This document shows, one piece after another, positions 1 through 7,760 of a stretch of 43,806 bases of DNA; position 1 is the stretch's first letter, and every line of letters begins with the position of its first letter. The stretch is taken from assembly GCA_022448085.1 (NCBI GenBank), contig JAKUTH010000020.1:1-43806 (forward strand), in the 5' to 3' direction. Source of the DNA: Pseudomonadales bacterium. GTDB taxonomy: Bacteria; Pseudomonadota; Gammaproteobacteria; Pseudomonadales; Azotimanducaceae. A program made the position numbers and the translations under genes. The notes beneath the pieces are model-generated. The model was not told where the DNA came from. It was given only the letters and a program-made list of their open reading frames with translations, and did not search any database.

Positions 1-456
1 TTTAACCATACGATCAATTTTTTGGATAACACCTTCCGCGTCGATATAAAAGGTCCATCGTTTAGCCATCCCAATCGGGTACAGCACCCCATAGGCGTCG
101 CACATCTCTTTGCTCGGATCCGAGAGGATCGGGAAACTTGCTTGATTCTTCTCCGCAAACCCTCGGTTGTCCTCGATCGAGTCCGTGCTTGCCATGAAAT
201 AAACGACATCGTACTGACGAATTTCTCGGTCGCTGTCACGCAGCGCCTTACATTCGAGAGTTCAGCCGCTGGTATAAGCTTTAGGGAAAAACGCGATCAC
301 CACGTGTTTCCCCAAAAGGTCTGAAAGACGATATTCGTTTCCATCCGATCCCGGCAGTGTCCAATCAGGGGCCAAGTCACCCACTTGCGGCGCCGCCGAT
401 GTTGTTGCGCTAAACAACAGGGTCGCAAAATATAATCCGATTCTCCGTAGCTTCAA
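1..456 (-). CDS. Exported selenocysteine-containing peroxiredoxin (AhpC/TSA type), 3' end outside window
   Basis: Thiol/selenol peroxidase that would reduce peroxides in the periplasm. Seen: a signal peptide (MKLRRIG then a hydrophobic stretch ending TTSAA), then the peroxiredoxin core with VGDLAPDWTLPGSDG and AFFPKAYTSG. Next comes an in-frame TGA (262-264) at residue 65, where relatives have the peroxidatic Cys. The same frame then runs open to base 1, reading TLECKALRD, then VVYFMASTDS, FPILSDPSKEMCDAYGVL and an RWTFYID-like strand, all typical of the family. A second Cys lies four residues after the TGA and could be the resolving residue. Start: TTG at 456, preceded by GGAGG and giving a clean signal peptide; an ATG at 477 is the alternative. 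Reading TGA as Sec is an inference, supported by the hairpin at 224-259 and by selD in this window. A nonsense mutation or sequencing error is the alternative. Confidence 0.88.
224..259 (-). promoter_or_regulatory. Bacterial SECIS-like stem-loop after the in-frame TGA
   Basis: Read in the mRNA sense, the bases just after the TGA fold into a two-part hairpin. The lower stem is UCUCG (259-255) with CGAGA (228-224). The apical stem is CGCUG (245-241) with CAGCG (235-231), perfectly paired, closing a five-base loop CGUGA (240-236). The loop begins 21 bases after the TGA and has G as its second base. This fits the known bacterial pattern of a short hairpin about 16-37 bases past the UGA with a G in the first two loop positions, which SelB recognises. 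It lies inside the coding sequence, as bacterial elements do. Folding was done by eye. Confidence 0.75.
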
Positions 457-557
457 ATCGACGTCCTCCAAAATCATTAAGGATGGATACTACACCAACG
501 CGCGTTACACGCTTGGTGGCAATGAGGCTCCGAATCCGCACCTTTTGGGAGGGGGAA

Positions 558-1661
558 TCAGCTCGTGATCGCTTTGCCAAGTTCCGCGGCAATCGTTTCG
601 ATGGTTCCATCGTCAAGGCCTTCCCACAACGGAACGCATAGAAGACGTTGGCCGACGTCTCTTGCAGTATCAAGCGGACTTCGTTGGATGCAGAAATCGC
701 CGTAATCCGGCAGGTCATGGAGCGCCGGGAAATAGTCCGCCGTCTCTATACCCTGGTCTTTCATCGCAACCATTACCCGGTCGCGATTTATTTCTCGCGG
801 CAGCAGCATGGGAAAGGTAAACCATCCGCGGCGACTCTCAGAATCGATCACGGGCATCGTGAGTCCGTTCACCGAACCTAATGCATCGATATATTTTGCC
901 GCCAACCGGTCACGCTCAACGAGCCGGCTTTCGATACTGTCTAGCTGGGCCCGACCCAATGCGGCACCAAACTCGTTCATACGAAACGAGTGGCCTGGCA
1001 TCGCTCTTTTTAGCAATTGACCGCTCGACCCATACCCCTGATTCGAGATCGCGCGGGCTGTCTCTACGACATTCGTGTCCGTCGAAACCACCATTCCGCC
1101 TTCACCCGTCGTCAGCACCTTGTTTGGATAAAACCCAAAAACACCAACGTGCGACAACCCGCCCACGAATCGAGAACCGTAGGTCGAACCCATGGCTTCG
1201 CATGCGTCTTCGACCAGCGCCACATTCGCTTTTTCAGCCAGAGCTATCAGCTCGCTCATCGGGGCCGCCAATCCAAAAAGATGGACGGCAATAATGGCTC
1301 GAGTATTTTTTCCGATAGCTTCTGCAGCGGCGAGAGGGTCAAGATTCCAGGAGTCAGGCAGTACATCGACGAGTACCGGCCGAGCACCACAATTAAGAAC
1401 CGCATTTGCAGTGGCAACGAAGGTGAGTGCCGGTACTATGACTTCGTCGCCCGGTCTCACGCCAACTGCGCGCAATGCCGCAATCAAAGCCGATGTGCCG
1501 GAATTTGTTGCAACGGCGGCGTCAACGGCAAGCCACCTCGCGAATTCTTCTTCAAACGCGTTGACTTCAGGCCCTAAAGCAAGTCGCCCCCGATCGATCA
1601 CTCGCGCGATCGCCGCGGCTTCCTCCTCGTTGATCTTAGAGCGGGCGAGCGGAATCTTCAT
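558..1661 (-). CDS. DegT/DnrJ/EryC1/StrS family PLP-dependent sugar aminotransferase
   Basis: Transfers an amino group, usually from glutamate, to a nucleotide-linked keto sugar for surface glycan building blocks. Seen in a 367-residue protein: NSGTSAL at 53-59 (cofactor phosphate site), VPALTFVATANAV near 76-88, EDACEAMGS at 151-159 (cofactor-binding Asp), and FYPNK with the expected PLP lysine at 181 followed by TTGEGG. Length is normal. Start: ATG at 1661, because family homology begins at MKIPLARSKI; the open frame reaches 1778 but that part overlaps the upstream gene and shows no homology. It overlaps the epimerase by 26 bases, so the two are probably co-translated. With a NeuC/LegG-like partner it may act like LegC in a nonulosonic acid route, but the exact substrate cannot be read from sequence. 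Confidence 0.9.
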   Translation of the reverse strand: MKIPLARSKINEEEAAAIARVIDRGRLALGPEVNAFEEEFARWLAVDAAVATNSGTSALIAALRAVGVRPGDEVIVPALTFVATANAVLNCGARPVLVDVLPDSWNLDPLAAAEAIGKNTRAIIAVHLFGLAAPMSELIALAEKANVALVEDACEAMGSTYGSRFVGGLSHVGVFGFYPNKVLTTGEGGMVVSTDTNVVETARAISNQGYGSSGQLLKRAMPGHSFRMNEFGAALGRAQLDSIESRLVERDRLAAKYIDALGSVNGLTMPVIDSESRRGWFTFPMLLPREINRDRVMVAMKDQGIETADYFPALHDLPDYGDFCIQRSPLDTARDVGQRLLCVPLWEGLDDGTIETIAAELGKAITS

Positions 1662-2841
1662 GTATTTGAACAAATTTCGCACCACTCGAATCAAGCTCAA
1701 GTGCGCGTTTATGTATGAGCACCTCACGACCGGGCGCGGCGACCAACGATCGCACGATACGTTCGCTGGCCCGACCATCCCCGTATGGGTTGACCAAACC
1801 TTTCAACGAAGCCCGAAACTCGGGCGTCGTCACCCTCCGCATGGCAGCCGTAATAGCGTCAGCCGCAGCAGGCGCATGCACAACGTTATCGGCACGTGTC
1901 CGACCCCGTTGCCGATCACCAACGTCAACGGCCGGAAGGAGCAGGCTGGGCGTTTCCATGATCGCACTCGAGGAGTTCCCGACCATAAGCTCGGCATGCT
2001 CAAGCAGAGCCCAGTACGTTAGATGATCCAAATTAACGTACAGGTTTGCGTTATCCCGCCGAGCGCAAAAAGCTTCTGCTCTTCGCACGATTTCAGAGCT
2101 GCCCGCATCCGCGTTCGGAAAGCAGAAAACCATTTGATGTCCCCACGATTCAAGGGAAGCAAAAAGTGCGTTTAACTCCGTCGTCGTCTCGCGGTGCAAC
2201 GTAACCGCGTGATACGCCACCACACATACCTTGCCTGACATTTCTAACCCGATCGCTGATTCTAATTGGCGCCGATCAGGTCGAGTGCTCCTCCGCAAAT
2301 GATCGAGCGACGGCGCCCCTGTCCATACGACACGCCATTGTTCCTCACCCATAGCGAGAACACGCCGGCGGGCCACTTCGGTCGGCGAAAAATGAAGATG
2401 GGACATCTTAGTTAGTGCGTTTCGGACGGCATCGTCTATCGCTCCTTCACTAATATCACCCCCTTCGATATGGGCAATAGGTATTCGAAGTGCAAGCGCA
2501 ACCGACGCAGGAGCGAGCATTTCGTATCGATCAGCAATCACCAAAAGAATGTCGGGTTGAAGTCGGACAAGAACGTCCGTCAGTTTCGTCGTCGCTTCTC
2601 CGATAGTCCGCGCCATTCCACGATCAGAGTCGTCTGGATCGAGGCAATCAACGCGCGCAGCAACTGCAAAACCATCGCGTTCAATGAACTTCACCGTGTT
2701 CCCGAATCGTGAAGATAAATGCGCGCCCATGACGACAACACTCAGGCGAAGACTTGTGCTGGCTTCAATGTCTTTCATCGGCCAAAAAAGATGACCGTAA
2801 TCGGCCCGCGAGCTCGTGACTACGACTACGTGTTTAACCAC
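1636..2841 (-). CDS. UDP-N-acetylglucosamine 2-epimerase, hydrolysing NeuC/LegG type
   Basis: Inverts C2 of a UDP-N-acetylhexosamine and releases UDP, giving an N-acetylmannosamine-type sugar used for sialic, legionaminic or related acids. Seen: TSSRADYGHL at the N-terminus (GT-B fold start), ADRYEML near 103, HIEGGDISEGAIDDAVRN from about 124, GNSSSAIMETPSL near 288, and VGDRQRGR, all hallmarks of this subgroup. About 401 residues. Start: GTG at 2841, spaced six bases after GAGAGG and matching where family proteins begin; a TTG at 2877 would add 12 residues. The 3' end overlaps the aminotransferase. No NeuB-type synthase or CMP transferase is in the window, so the pathway would have to be completed elsewhere. 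Confidence 0.9.
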   Translation of the reverse strand: MVKHVVVVTSSRADYGHLFWPMKDIEASTSLRLSVVVMGAHLSSRFGNTVKFIERDGFAVAARVDCLDPDDSDRGMARTIGEATTKLTDVLVRLQPDILLVIADRYEMLAPASVALALRIPIAHIEGGDISEGAIDDAVRNALTKMSHLHFSPTEVARRRVLAMGEEQWRVVWTGAPSLDHLRRSTRPDRRQLESAIGLEMSGKVCVVAYHAVTLHRETTTELNALFASLESWGHQMVFCFPNADAGSSEIVRRAEAFCARRDNANLYVNLDHLTYWALLEHAELMVGNSSSAIMETPSLLLPAVDVGDRQRGRTRADNVVHAPAAADAITAAMRRVTTPEFRASLKGLVNPYGDGRASERIVRSLVAAPGREVLIHKRALELDSSGAKFVQIHEDSARPL

Positions 2842-2965
2842 CTCAAGCCTCTCGTTCGGCGTAACGTCCCGAGTCAATTTCTCATGCTCGTTTTTCGCTC
2901 GCGATCAGTTGGTCGCGCGCCTCGGTACCCAACGCGACTGGGTGGCATCAGCGATAAAAAAATAC

Positions 2966-3505
2966 CTACGCTCCTCCCCGAGGCTGTCGCGTAATGATGC
3001 CATTTGAAACCCGACCATTCGGAAGAATGACCTCTTTCGCATCCTCTGTTACGAGCTTGGTGTAGAACGGGTGAATCTCGGTCACCTTTCCGGAAATGCC
3101 CTGCGTTTTGATGTCATCACCGACCTTGTAGTACTGGAAAATAACAATCAAAACCCCACCCGCGAAGTTAGAAAGGCTTCCTTGAAGCGCCAGCCCAATC
3201 GCTAAACCGGCAGCACCAAGGACTGCTATAAACGATGTCGTCTCGATTCCGACCATCGACGCTACGCTAATTATTATTAGCGTTTTCAGTGAGATACGGA
3301 ATAGATTTGTTAGAAATCCTACAATGGACGGAGTCAGTTCTTTGACTTCCATCATGCCTTGGACAGCCTTCGCGACACGATTCGCAATCCAAAGGCCGAC
3401 AATAAGTACGACGATTGCAACAACGACGGACGGGCCGTACTCAACGGCGAGACCCACCATTCGTTCCGCGTACGTCGTCATGTCTTCAGCTTGCGATTGA
3501 CTCAT
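2966..3505 (-). CDS. mscS: Small-conductance mechanosensitive channel (MscS family), short C-terminus
   Basis: Inner-membrane channel that opens under membrane tension to release solutes during osmotic downshock. Seen: an N-terminal helix (VVVAIVVLIVGLWIA), a second (LKTLIIISVASMVGI), and the pore helix VLGAAGLAIGLALQGSLSNF followed by AGGVLIVIFQYYKVGD, nearly identical to the classical MscS pore. The beta domain (GKVTEIHPFYTKLVTED, EVILPNGRVSNG) follows, and the protein then ends at residue 179 with a TAG. Classical MscS is about 286 residues, so most of the C-terminal alpha/beta vestibule is missing. I found no convincing continuation in the other frames downstream. It may be a natural short form or a decayed gene; the assignment of the family is secure. 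Confidence 0.88.
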   Translation of the reverse strand: MSQSQAEDMTTYAERMVGLAVEYGPSVVVAIVVLIVGLWIANRVAKAVQGMMEVKELTPSIVGFLTNLFRISLKTLIIISVASMVGIETTSFIAVLGAAGLAIGLALQGSLSNFAGGVLIVIFQYYKVGDDIKTQGISGKVTEIHPFYTKLVTEDAKEVILPNGRVSNGIITRQPRGGA

Positions 3506-3610
3506 TTATCGCCATCCGTTTTGTGGATGTACTATCACGAATCTCTGTAACCCTAAGGCGATGACGACGACTTCACAAGATCCGCACGCCAAACGCGTCA
3601 GCCGCGGCGA

Positions 3611-4999
3611 CTAGGGTTCTTTGAGCTGCGTTTTCGATATGCGTTCAAGCAGTCGAAGACGAAGTTCATCTTCCACCACAGCATGCTCTGTTAATCCCGC
3701 TAAGTTACTCGTCTCTCCTGCATCGCTCTCGAGATCGAATAGGAGATACGTCTCGCCCTCCCTGTTCACGGCCATTTTCCATTGATCCGCCATCAACATG
3801 AACTCGCCTCGAAATTCGGACAGAACGTCCTCACGGTGAGGTTCGTCATTTAGTTCCCCGCTTATCGCAGGAATCAACGACCGTCCGAACTGCCGGTGTT
3901 CGAGTTCACCACCGGCAAGATCGACAAGCGTCGGACCCAGGTCCATGTTCTCGACCAAATCATCGTTTTCGACACCGCCTCCCGCAACTAAGGTCTCTGG
4001 CGTACGCACAATCAATGGCACACGCAACGCTCCATTCAAGAAATTCATCTTATAGATGAGGCCCCAATCGCCATTCATTTCGCCGTGGTCGGACGTGAAC
4101 GCGATGACGGTATTCGAGAGCTCGCCTCGTTCTTCAATGACATCGAGGATCTCACCAATCTGATCGTCGATAAGACTCACGTTTCCCGCGTAATTCGCTC
4201 GCATGTCTTCGGCATCGGTTGATTCGAGTTTCGGTGTATTCCGTTCCATGTGAAAGTCCAACCAGCCTTGAGGCCGCGGATGATCGTTTTGGGGCCGCAG
4301 CACCGGTTTTGGCATTGCACTTGGCTCGTACATGCTCGCGTACGGCTCCGGTGCATCCCACGGCTCATGGGGGCCGCCAAAGCTGACCCAACAAAACCAC
4401 GGCTCGTCGCGGTTGTAAGATTCGAGATAGCGTTTCGTTTGTTGACCTACATAGACGTCGGCGTATTCGTCGAGTGGTAGCGTCGACGGTCTTACAACAT
4501 GAGGTTTGTTCGCAAACCGTTCCTCAAAGTCTGCGCGGTATCCTTCGAGCAGACCACGATCAGACCACCTCGCCGTCATGTGACTCATGACCACGGCACT
4601 GGCGCGGGGTCCACCAATTTCGTCCACATCATCAAGCCCGTACGCGTGTAGTAGGTGTTCTTTGTCACGCAAATCGCCTTGATGAGGGTGCAAATGCGTT
4701 TTACCGAACAAACTCGTTCGGTAACCACAATCCCGAACGACCCGCATCCAACTCGGACCATCGGGCGGTAACGTGTAATCAACGTTGCTCCATACCGAAT
4801 TGTTGTGCGGATAGCGACCGGTCGCGAGCGTTACCCTCGCAGGTATACATATTGGTGTCGTGGTGATGCAGCGTGTAAAACGCACACCTTCTGCAGCGAT
4901 TCGATCCAAGTTCGGTGTTCTCACCCAATCGCCGCTGCAACCCATTGCGTCCCAGCGCTGTTGGTCCGTCATGAGAAACAAGATGTTGGGCTCAGCCAT
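3611..4999 (-). CDS. Cytoplasmic type I sulfatase / phosphonate-monoesterase-like hydrolase
   Basis: Hydrolyses sulfate (or possibly phosphonate) esters using a formylglycine made from an active-site Cys. Seen in 462 residues: NILFLMTDQQR at the N-terminus (metal-binding Asp), TPICIPARVTLATGRYPH with the CxPxR modification motif at 51-55, and FTSDHGEMNGDWGL with the second metal pair. There is no signal peptide, so the enzyme should act in the cytoplasm and its substrate would need import. Start: ATG at 4999, seven bases after AGGTG; an ATG two codons upstream sits too close to that site. Neighbours are an aldo/keto reductase and, divergently, an amidase and carriers, suggesting a catabolic locus. 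The maturation enzyme is not in the window. Substrate unknown. Confidence 0.9.
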   Translation of the reverse strand: MAEPNILFLMTDQQRWDAMGCSGDWVRTPNLDRIAAEGVRFTRCITTTPICIPARVTLATGRYPHNNSVWSNVDYTLPPDGPSWMRVVRDCGYRTSLFGKTHLHPHQGDLRDKEHLLHAYGLDDVDEIGGPRASAVVMSHMTARWSDRGLLEGYRADFEERFANKPHVVRPSTLPLDEYADVYVGQQTKRYLESYNRDEPWFCWVSFGGPHEPWDAPEPYASMYEPSAMPKPVLRPQNDHPRPQGWLDFHMERNTPKLESTDAEDMRANYAGNVSLIDDQIGEILDVIEERGELSNTVIAFTSDHGEMNGDWGLIYKMNFLNGALRVPLIVRTPETLVAGGGVENDDLVENMDLGPTLVDLAGGELEHRQFGRSLIPAISGELNDEPHREDVLSEFRGEFMLMADQWKMAVNREGETYLLFDLESDAGETSNLAGLTEHAVVEDELRLRLLERISKTQLKEP

Positions 5000-5064
5000 T
5001 AGCATTCACCTCGCTCGAATTAAATTCGTCCGTCACGCGTATTGGATCTGGCGATGGCATCGCC

Positions 5065-6072
5065 TCAGGTTGCCTGCTCAGCATCGACGTAAGTCGGCAC
5101 GTCTTCGTCCTCAAAAAACGCGTCAATTTCTTCGCGTTCGGATACCGTGAGCCGCCAGTCGGCGGCTGCTACGTTCTCCACGAGTTCTTGCTCATTACGC
5201 ATCCCCACGAGGCCGACTGTCACAGCTTCGTTCCCCAGGAGCCATGCAATCGCCAATTGCGGTACCGAACGACCATGGTCCGCGGCAAAGGCACGCAATC
5301 GTTCAACCACACGAAGTTCTTTCTCGAAGTGTTCCTTTTCAAAAAGTGGGAGTCCAAACGCTTTACCGCTGCTCCGCCAATCCCAATCGACAAACTCCGT
5401 ATCGGGGGACATAGCCCCAGTAAGAAGACCAAACCCCAAGCTTCCGTAGGCCATGTAACCAATGCCCTCGCGCTGACAATACGGAAGAACCTCGGCTTCC
5501 ATCCGCCGGTCGAACATGTGATAACCGACCTGATTCGCCGTCAAAGTTCCGTGGGATTGGCACGCGGCCATCATCTCGACGTTGTAATTCGAAACACCGT
5601 AATGACGAATCTTGCCGGCCTGCTTAAGCGACTCCAGCGCCTCCACCGTCTCCTCGTGCGGAGTCTTGTGATCAGGCCAGTGAATCAGCATCAAATCCAC
5701 GTAATCGCTGCGCAGGCGGCGCAGGCATGCTTCCGTATGTTGCGTGACACTATCGGCAGAAGCATCTCGACCGGCAACGGCGGCGTTGCCCTTTCGATCC
5801 GCATCGTCGTGATAGGTAAAACCCACCTTGGTTACCAACACAATATCTTTTCGACGCTCTCCTAGACCTCGCGCAAGTAACTCTTCCGAAGTGAATGGCC
5901 CATACACTTCCGCCGTATCAAACAACGTGATGCCGTGATCAACTGCCATTTCGACCGCACGCACGGCTTGTTTGATATCGATGTCACCGTACTGAGTTGT
6001 CCCCATCTCCCAAGTGCCGAAGCCGACGACCGATGACTGTAAATCCGTGCTGCCAAATTTCCGCTGTTCCAT
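5065..6072 (-). CDS. Aldo/keto reductase, NADP-dependent
   Basis: Soluble TIM-barrel oxidoreductase interconverting aldehydes or ketones and alcohols with NADPH. All four catalytic residues are visible: Asp52 in LFDTAEVYGP, Tyr57 in the same motif, Lys82 in VLVTKVGF and His131 in LMLIHWPD. VGLVGMRNEQEL near the C-terminus is the usual cofactor phosphate loop. At 335 residues it has normal length and resembles the YajO/Tas-like branch that acts on small carbonyls or sugars. Start is ATG at 6072, at the family-typical MEQRKFGSTDL. It is upstream of the sulfatase on the same strand with a gap of about 65 bases, so the two may share a transcript. Natural substrate unknown. Confidence 0.93.
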   Translation of the reverse strand: MEQRKFGSTDLQSSVVGFGTWEMGTTQYGDIDIKQAVRAVEMAVDHGITLFDTAEVYGPFTSEELLARGLGERRKDIVLVTKVGFTYHDDADRKGNAAVAGRDASADSVTQHTEACLRRLRSDYVDLMLIHWPDHKTPHEETVEALESLKQAGKIRHYGVSNYNVEMMAACQSHGTLTANQVGYHMFDRRMEAEVLPYCQREGIGYMAYGSLGFGLLTGAMSPDTEFVDWDWRSSGKAFGLPLFEKEHFEKELRVVERLRAFAADHGRSVPQLAIAWLLGNEAVTVGLVGMRNEQELVENVAAADWRLTVSEREEIDAFFEDEDVPTYVDAEQAT

Positions 6073-6219
6073 TCCAAGCTCTCTCGTTTATTCTCTGGGT
6101 CGGCAATCGCATGGCCGTTTCGACAACCATACGTTTCGATACGCTATTTAACAAAACACCGATTAGTGTAGGCATCGATTCGGACAATGATGAAACGCCA
6201 ACAAACGGGAGAGAAGGAC

Positions 6220-7680
6220 ATGAGTGATCTCGCATTTCAATCGGCCACAGACTTGGCGAAGGGTATTCAAAAGAAGACGTTCAGCTCACTCGAGCTCACC
6301 GAACTCTATATCGATCGAATCGAACAACGTGATGGAGAAATCAACGCGGTAGTGGTGCGTATATTCGATCGCGCCCTTGACGACGCCCGCAACGCGGACG
6401 CCGCGCTGGCACGAGGCGAGAACCTCGGTCCATTGCACGGCGTCCCCATGACCATCAAGGAGTCCTACGTCATTGCCGACACGCCGACCACTTGGGGCCT
6501 TGAAGATTTTCGCAACAATAAGCCAACAAAAGATGGACTCGCAGTCCAACGGTTTAAATCCGCCGGCGCACACTTTCTTGGTAAAACCAATGTGCCGGTA
6601 AGTCTTGCCGACTTTCAAAGTTACAACCCCATCTACGGCACAACGGGAAATCCTTGGGATCCAACCCGCACGCCGGGAGGCTCATCGGGTGGCAGCGCGG
6701 CCGCGCTGGCAGCCGGTTTCACTGCCCTGGAAGCCGGTTCCGATATCGGCAGCTCCATTCGAAACCCAGCCCACTTTTGCGGCGTCTACGGCCATAAGCC
6801 CACGTGGGGGATCATCCCCATGCAAGGTCACGAACTCGCTGAAAATACCCCCGAACCGGATCTCGCGGTGTGCGGACCACTCGCGCGCAGCGCCGAGGAT
6901 CTGGCCACCGCGCTCGACATTATGGCAGGACCCGTGCAACGGGAAGCGGTCGGCTGGACGTTAAATCTACCGCCGTCCGACATCACGTCGCTCAAAGGTG
7001 TGCGAGTCGCACTATGGTCGAGCGACGACCTTGCACCCGTCTCGGCAGAAACCCAGTCGCGAGTCGTCATGGTAGGTGAGGCAGTTGAACGGTTAGGGGG
7101 AAGCGTGTCCGAAACCGCTAGGCCCAATTTCGATATCAAGCGTGCTCACATCGCCTACCAAAGCCTACTTACTTCGGTCATGTCGGCCGGCATGGCCGAT
7201 GACGAATATGCTCGTGCGCGGGACTTTGCTGATTCTTTAGATCCCAACGACATGTCACGCGCCGCGGTGGAATACCGTGCCCGCGTGCTTCCCCATGGCC
7301 ATTGGTTACGTCACAACGTTGTCCGAGAACGACTGAGGTATGCGTGGGTCAAATTTTTTCAGGATTGGGACATCCTCGTTTGTCCCCAAATGGCGGTTCC
7401 TGCGTTTCCTCACGACCATCGACCTTTCGGCGAACGCACCATTGATGTCGATGGTACTGAGCAAGACTATTTCACCCAGCTATTCTGGGCAGGATTGATC
7501 ACCAACCCGTATTTGCCGAGCACCGTGTTTCCTACCGGACCTTCGAAGGACGGTTTACCCATCGGCCTCCAAGCAGCAAGTGCTCCGTATCGTGATCACC
7601 GAACCATCGCCTTTGCCCGACTGATCGGCGAAGAGATCGGCGGGTTCGTTGCGCCGCCGTCTTTCGCCAAGTCGACCTGA
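6220..7680 (+). CDS. Amidase (amidase signature family)
   Basis: Hydrolyses carboxamides to acid and ammonia or amine. The Ser-cisSer-Lys triad can be placed: Lys80 in VPMTIKES, the Ser-rich loop TPGGSSGGSAAALAAG at about 151-166, and the nucleophile Ser179 in GSDIGSSIRNPA. The protein has 486 residues, normal for the family, and no signal peptide. Start: ATG at 6220, close behind GGGAGAGAAGGA; an in-frame ATG at 6187 is less likely. It is divergent from the aldo/keto reductase and is followed by two transporters on the same strand, which hints at uptake and breakdown of an amide-bearing compound. Possible alternatives within the family include aryl-acylamidase or a GatA-like enzyme; no GatB or GatC is present, so a tRNA amidotransferase role is unlikely. 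Confidence 0.92.
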   Translation: MSDLAFQSATDLAKGIQKKTFSSLELTELYIDRIEQRDGEINAVVVRIFDRALDDARNADAALARGENLGPLHGVPMTIKESYVIADTPTTWGLEDFRNNKPTKDGLAVQRFKSAGAHFLGKTNVPVSLADFQSYNPIYGTTGNPWDPTRTPGGSSGGSAAALAAGFTALEAGSDIGSSIRNPAHFCGVYGHKPTWGIIPMQGHELAENTPEPDLAVCGPLARSAEDLATALDIMAGPVQREAVGWTLNLPPSDITSLKGVRVALWSSDDLAPVSAETQSRVVMVGEAVERLGGSVSETARPNFDIKRAHIAYQSLLTSVMSAGMADDEYARARDFADSLDPNDMSRAAVEYRARVLPHGHWLRHNVVRERLRYAWVKFFQDWDILVCPQMAVPAFPHDHRPFGERTIDVDGTEQDYFTQLFWAGLITNPYLPSTVFPTGPSKDGLPIGLQAASAPYRDHRTIAFARLIGEEIGGFVAPPSFAKST

Positions 7681-7760
7681 ATCGCCGAACACGTGCGCTT
7701 TCTCAGCAGCATGGGCGCTCCGATGAGGGGCCGACGGGTGTCGATTCGTCTGGAATCGTC

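Noticed and set aside
1192-2022. A 276-codon plus-strand open frame antisense to the aminotransferase and epimerase
   Set aside because: Low-complexity Ala/Ser/Arg composition typical of an antisense shadow in a GC-rich region; the minus-strand genes carry clear motifs.
2878-2965. Frameshifted continuation of the MscS protein after its TAG
   Set aside because: Reading the other frames past the stop gave no MscS-like sequence, so I cannot support a simple frameshift.
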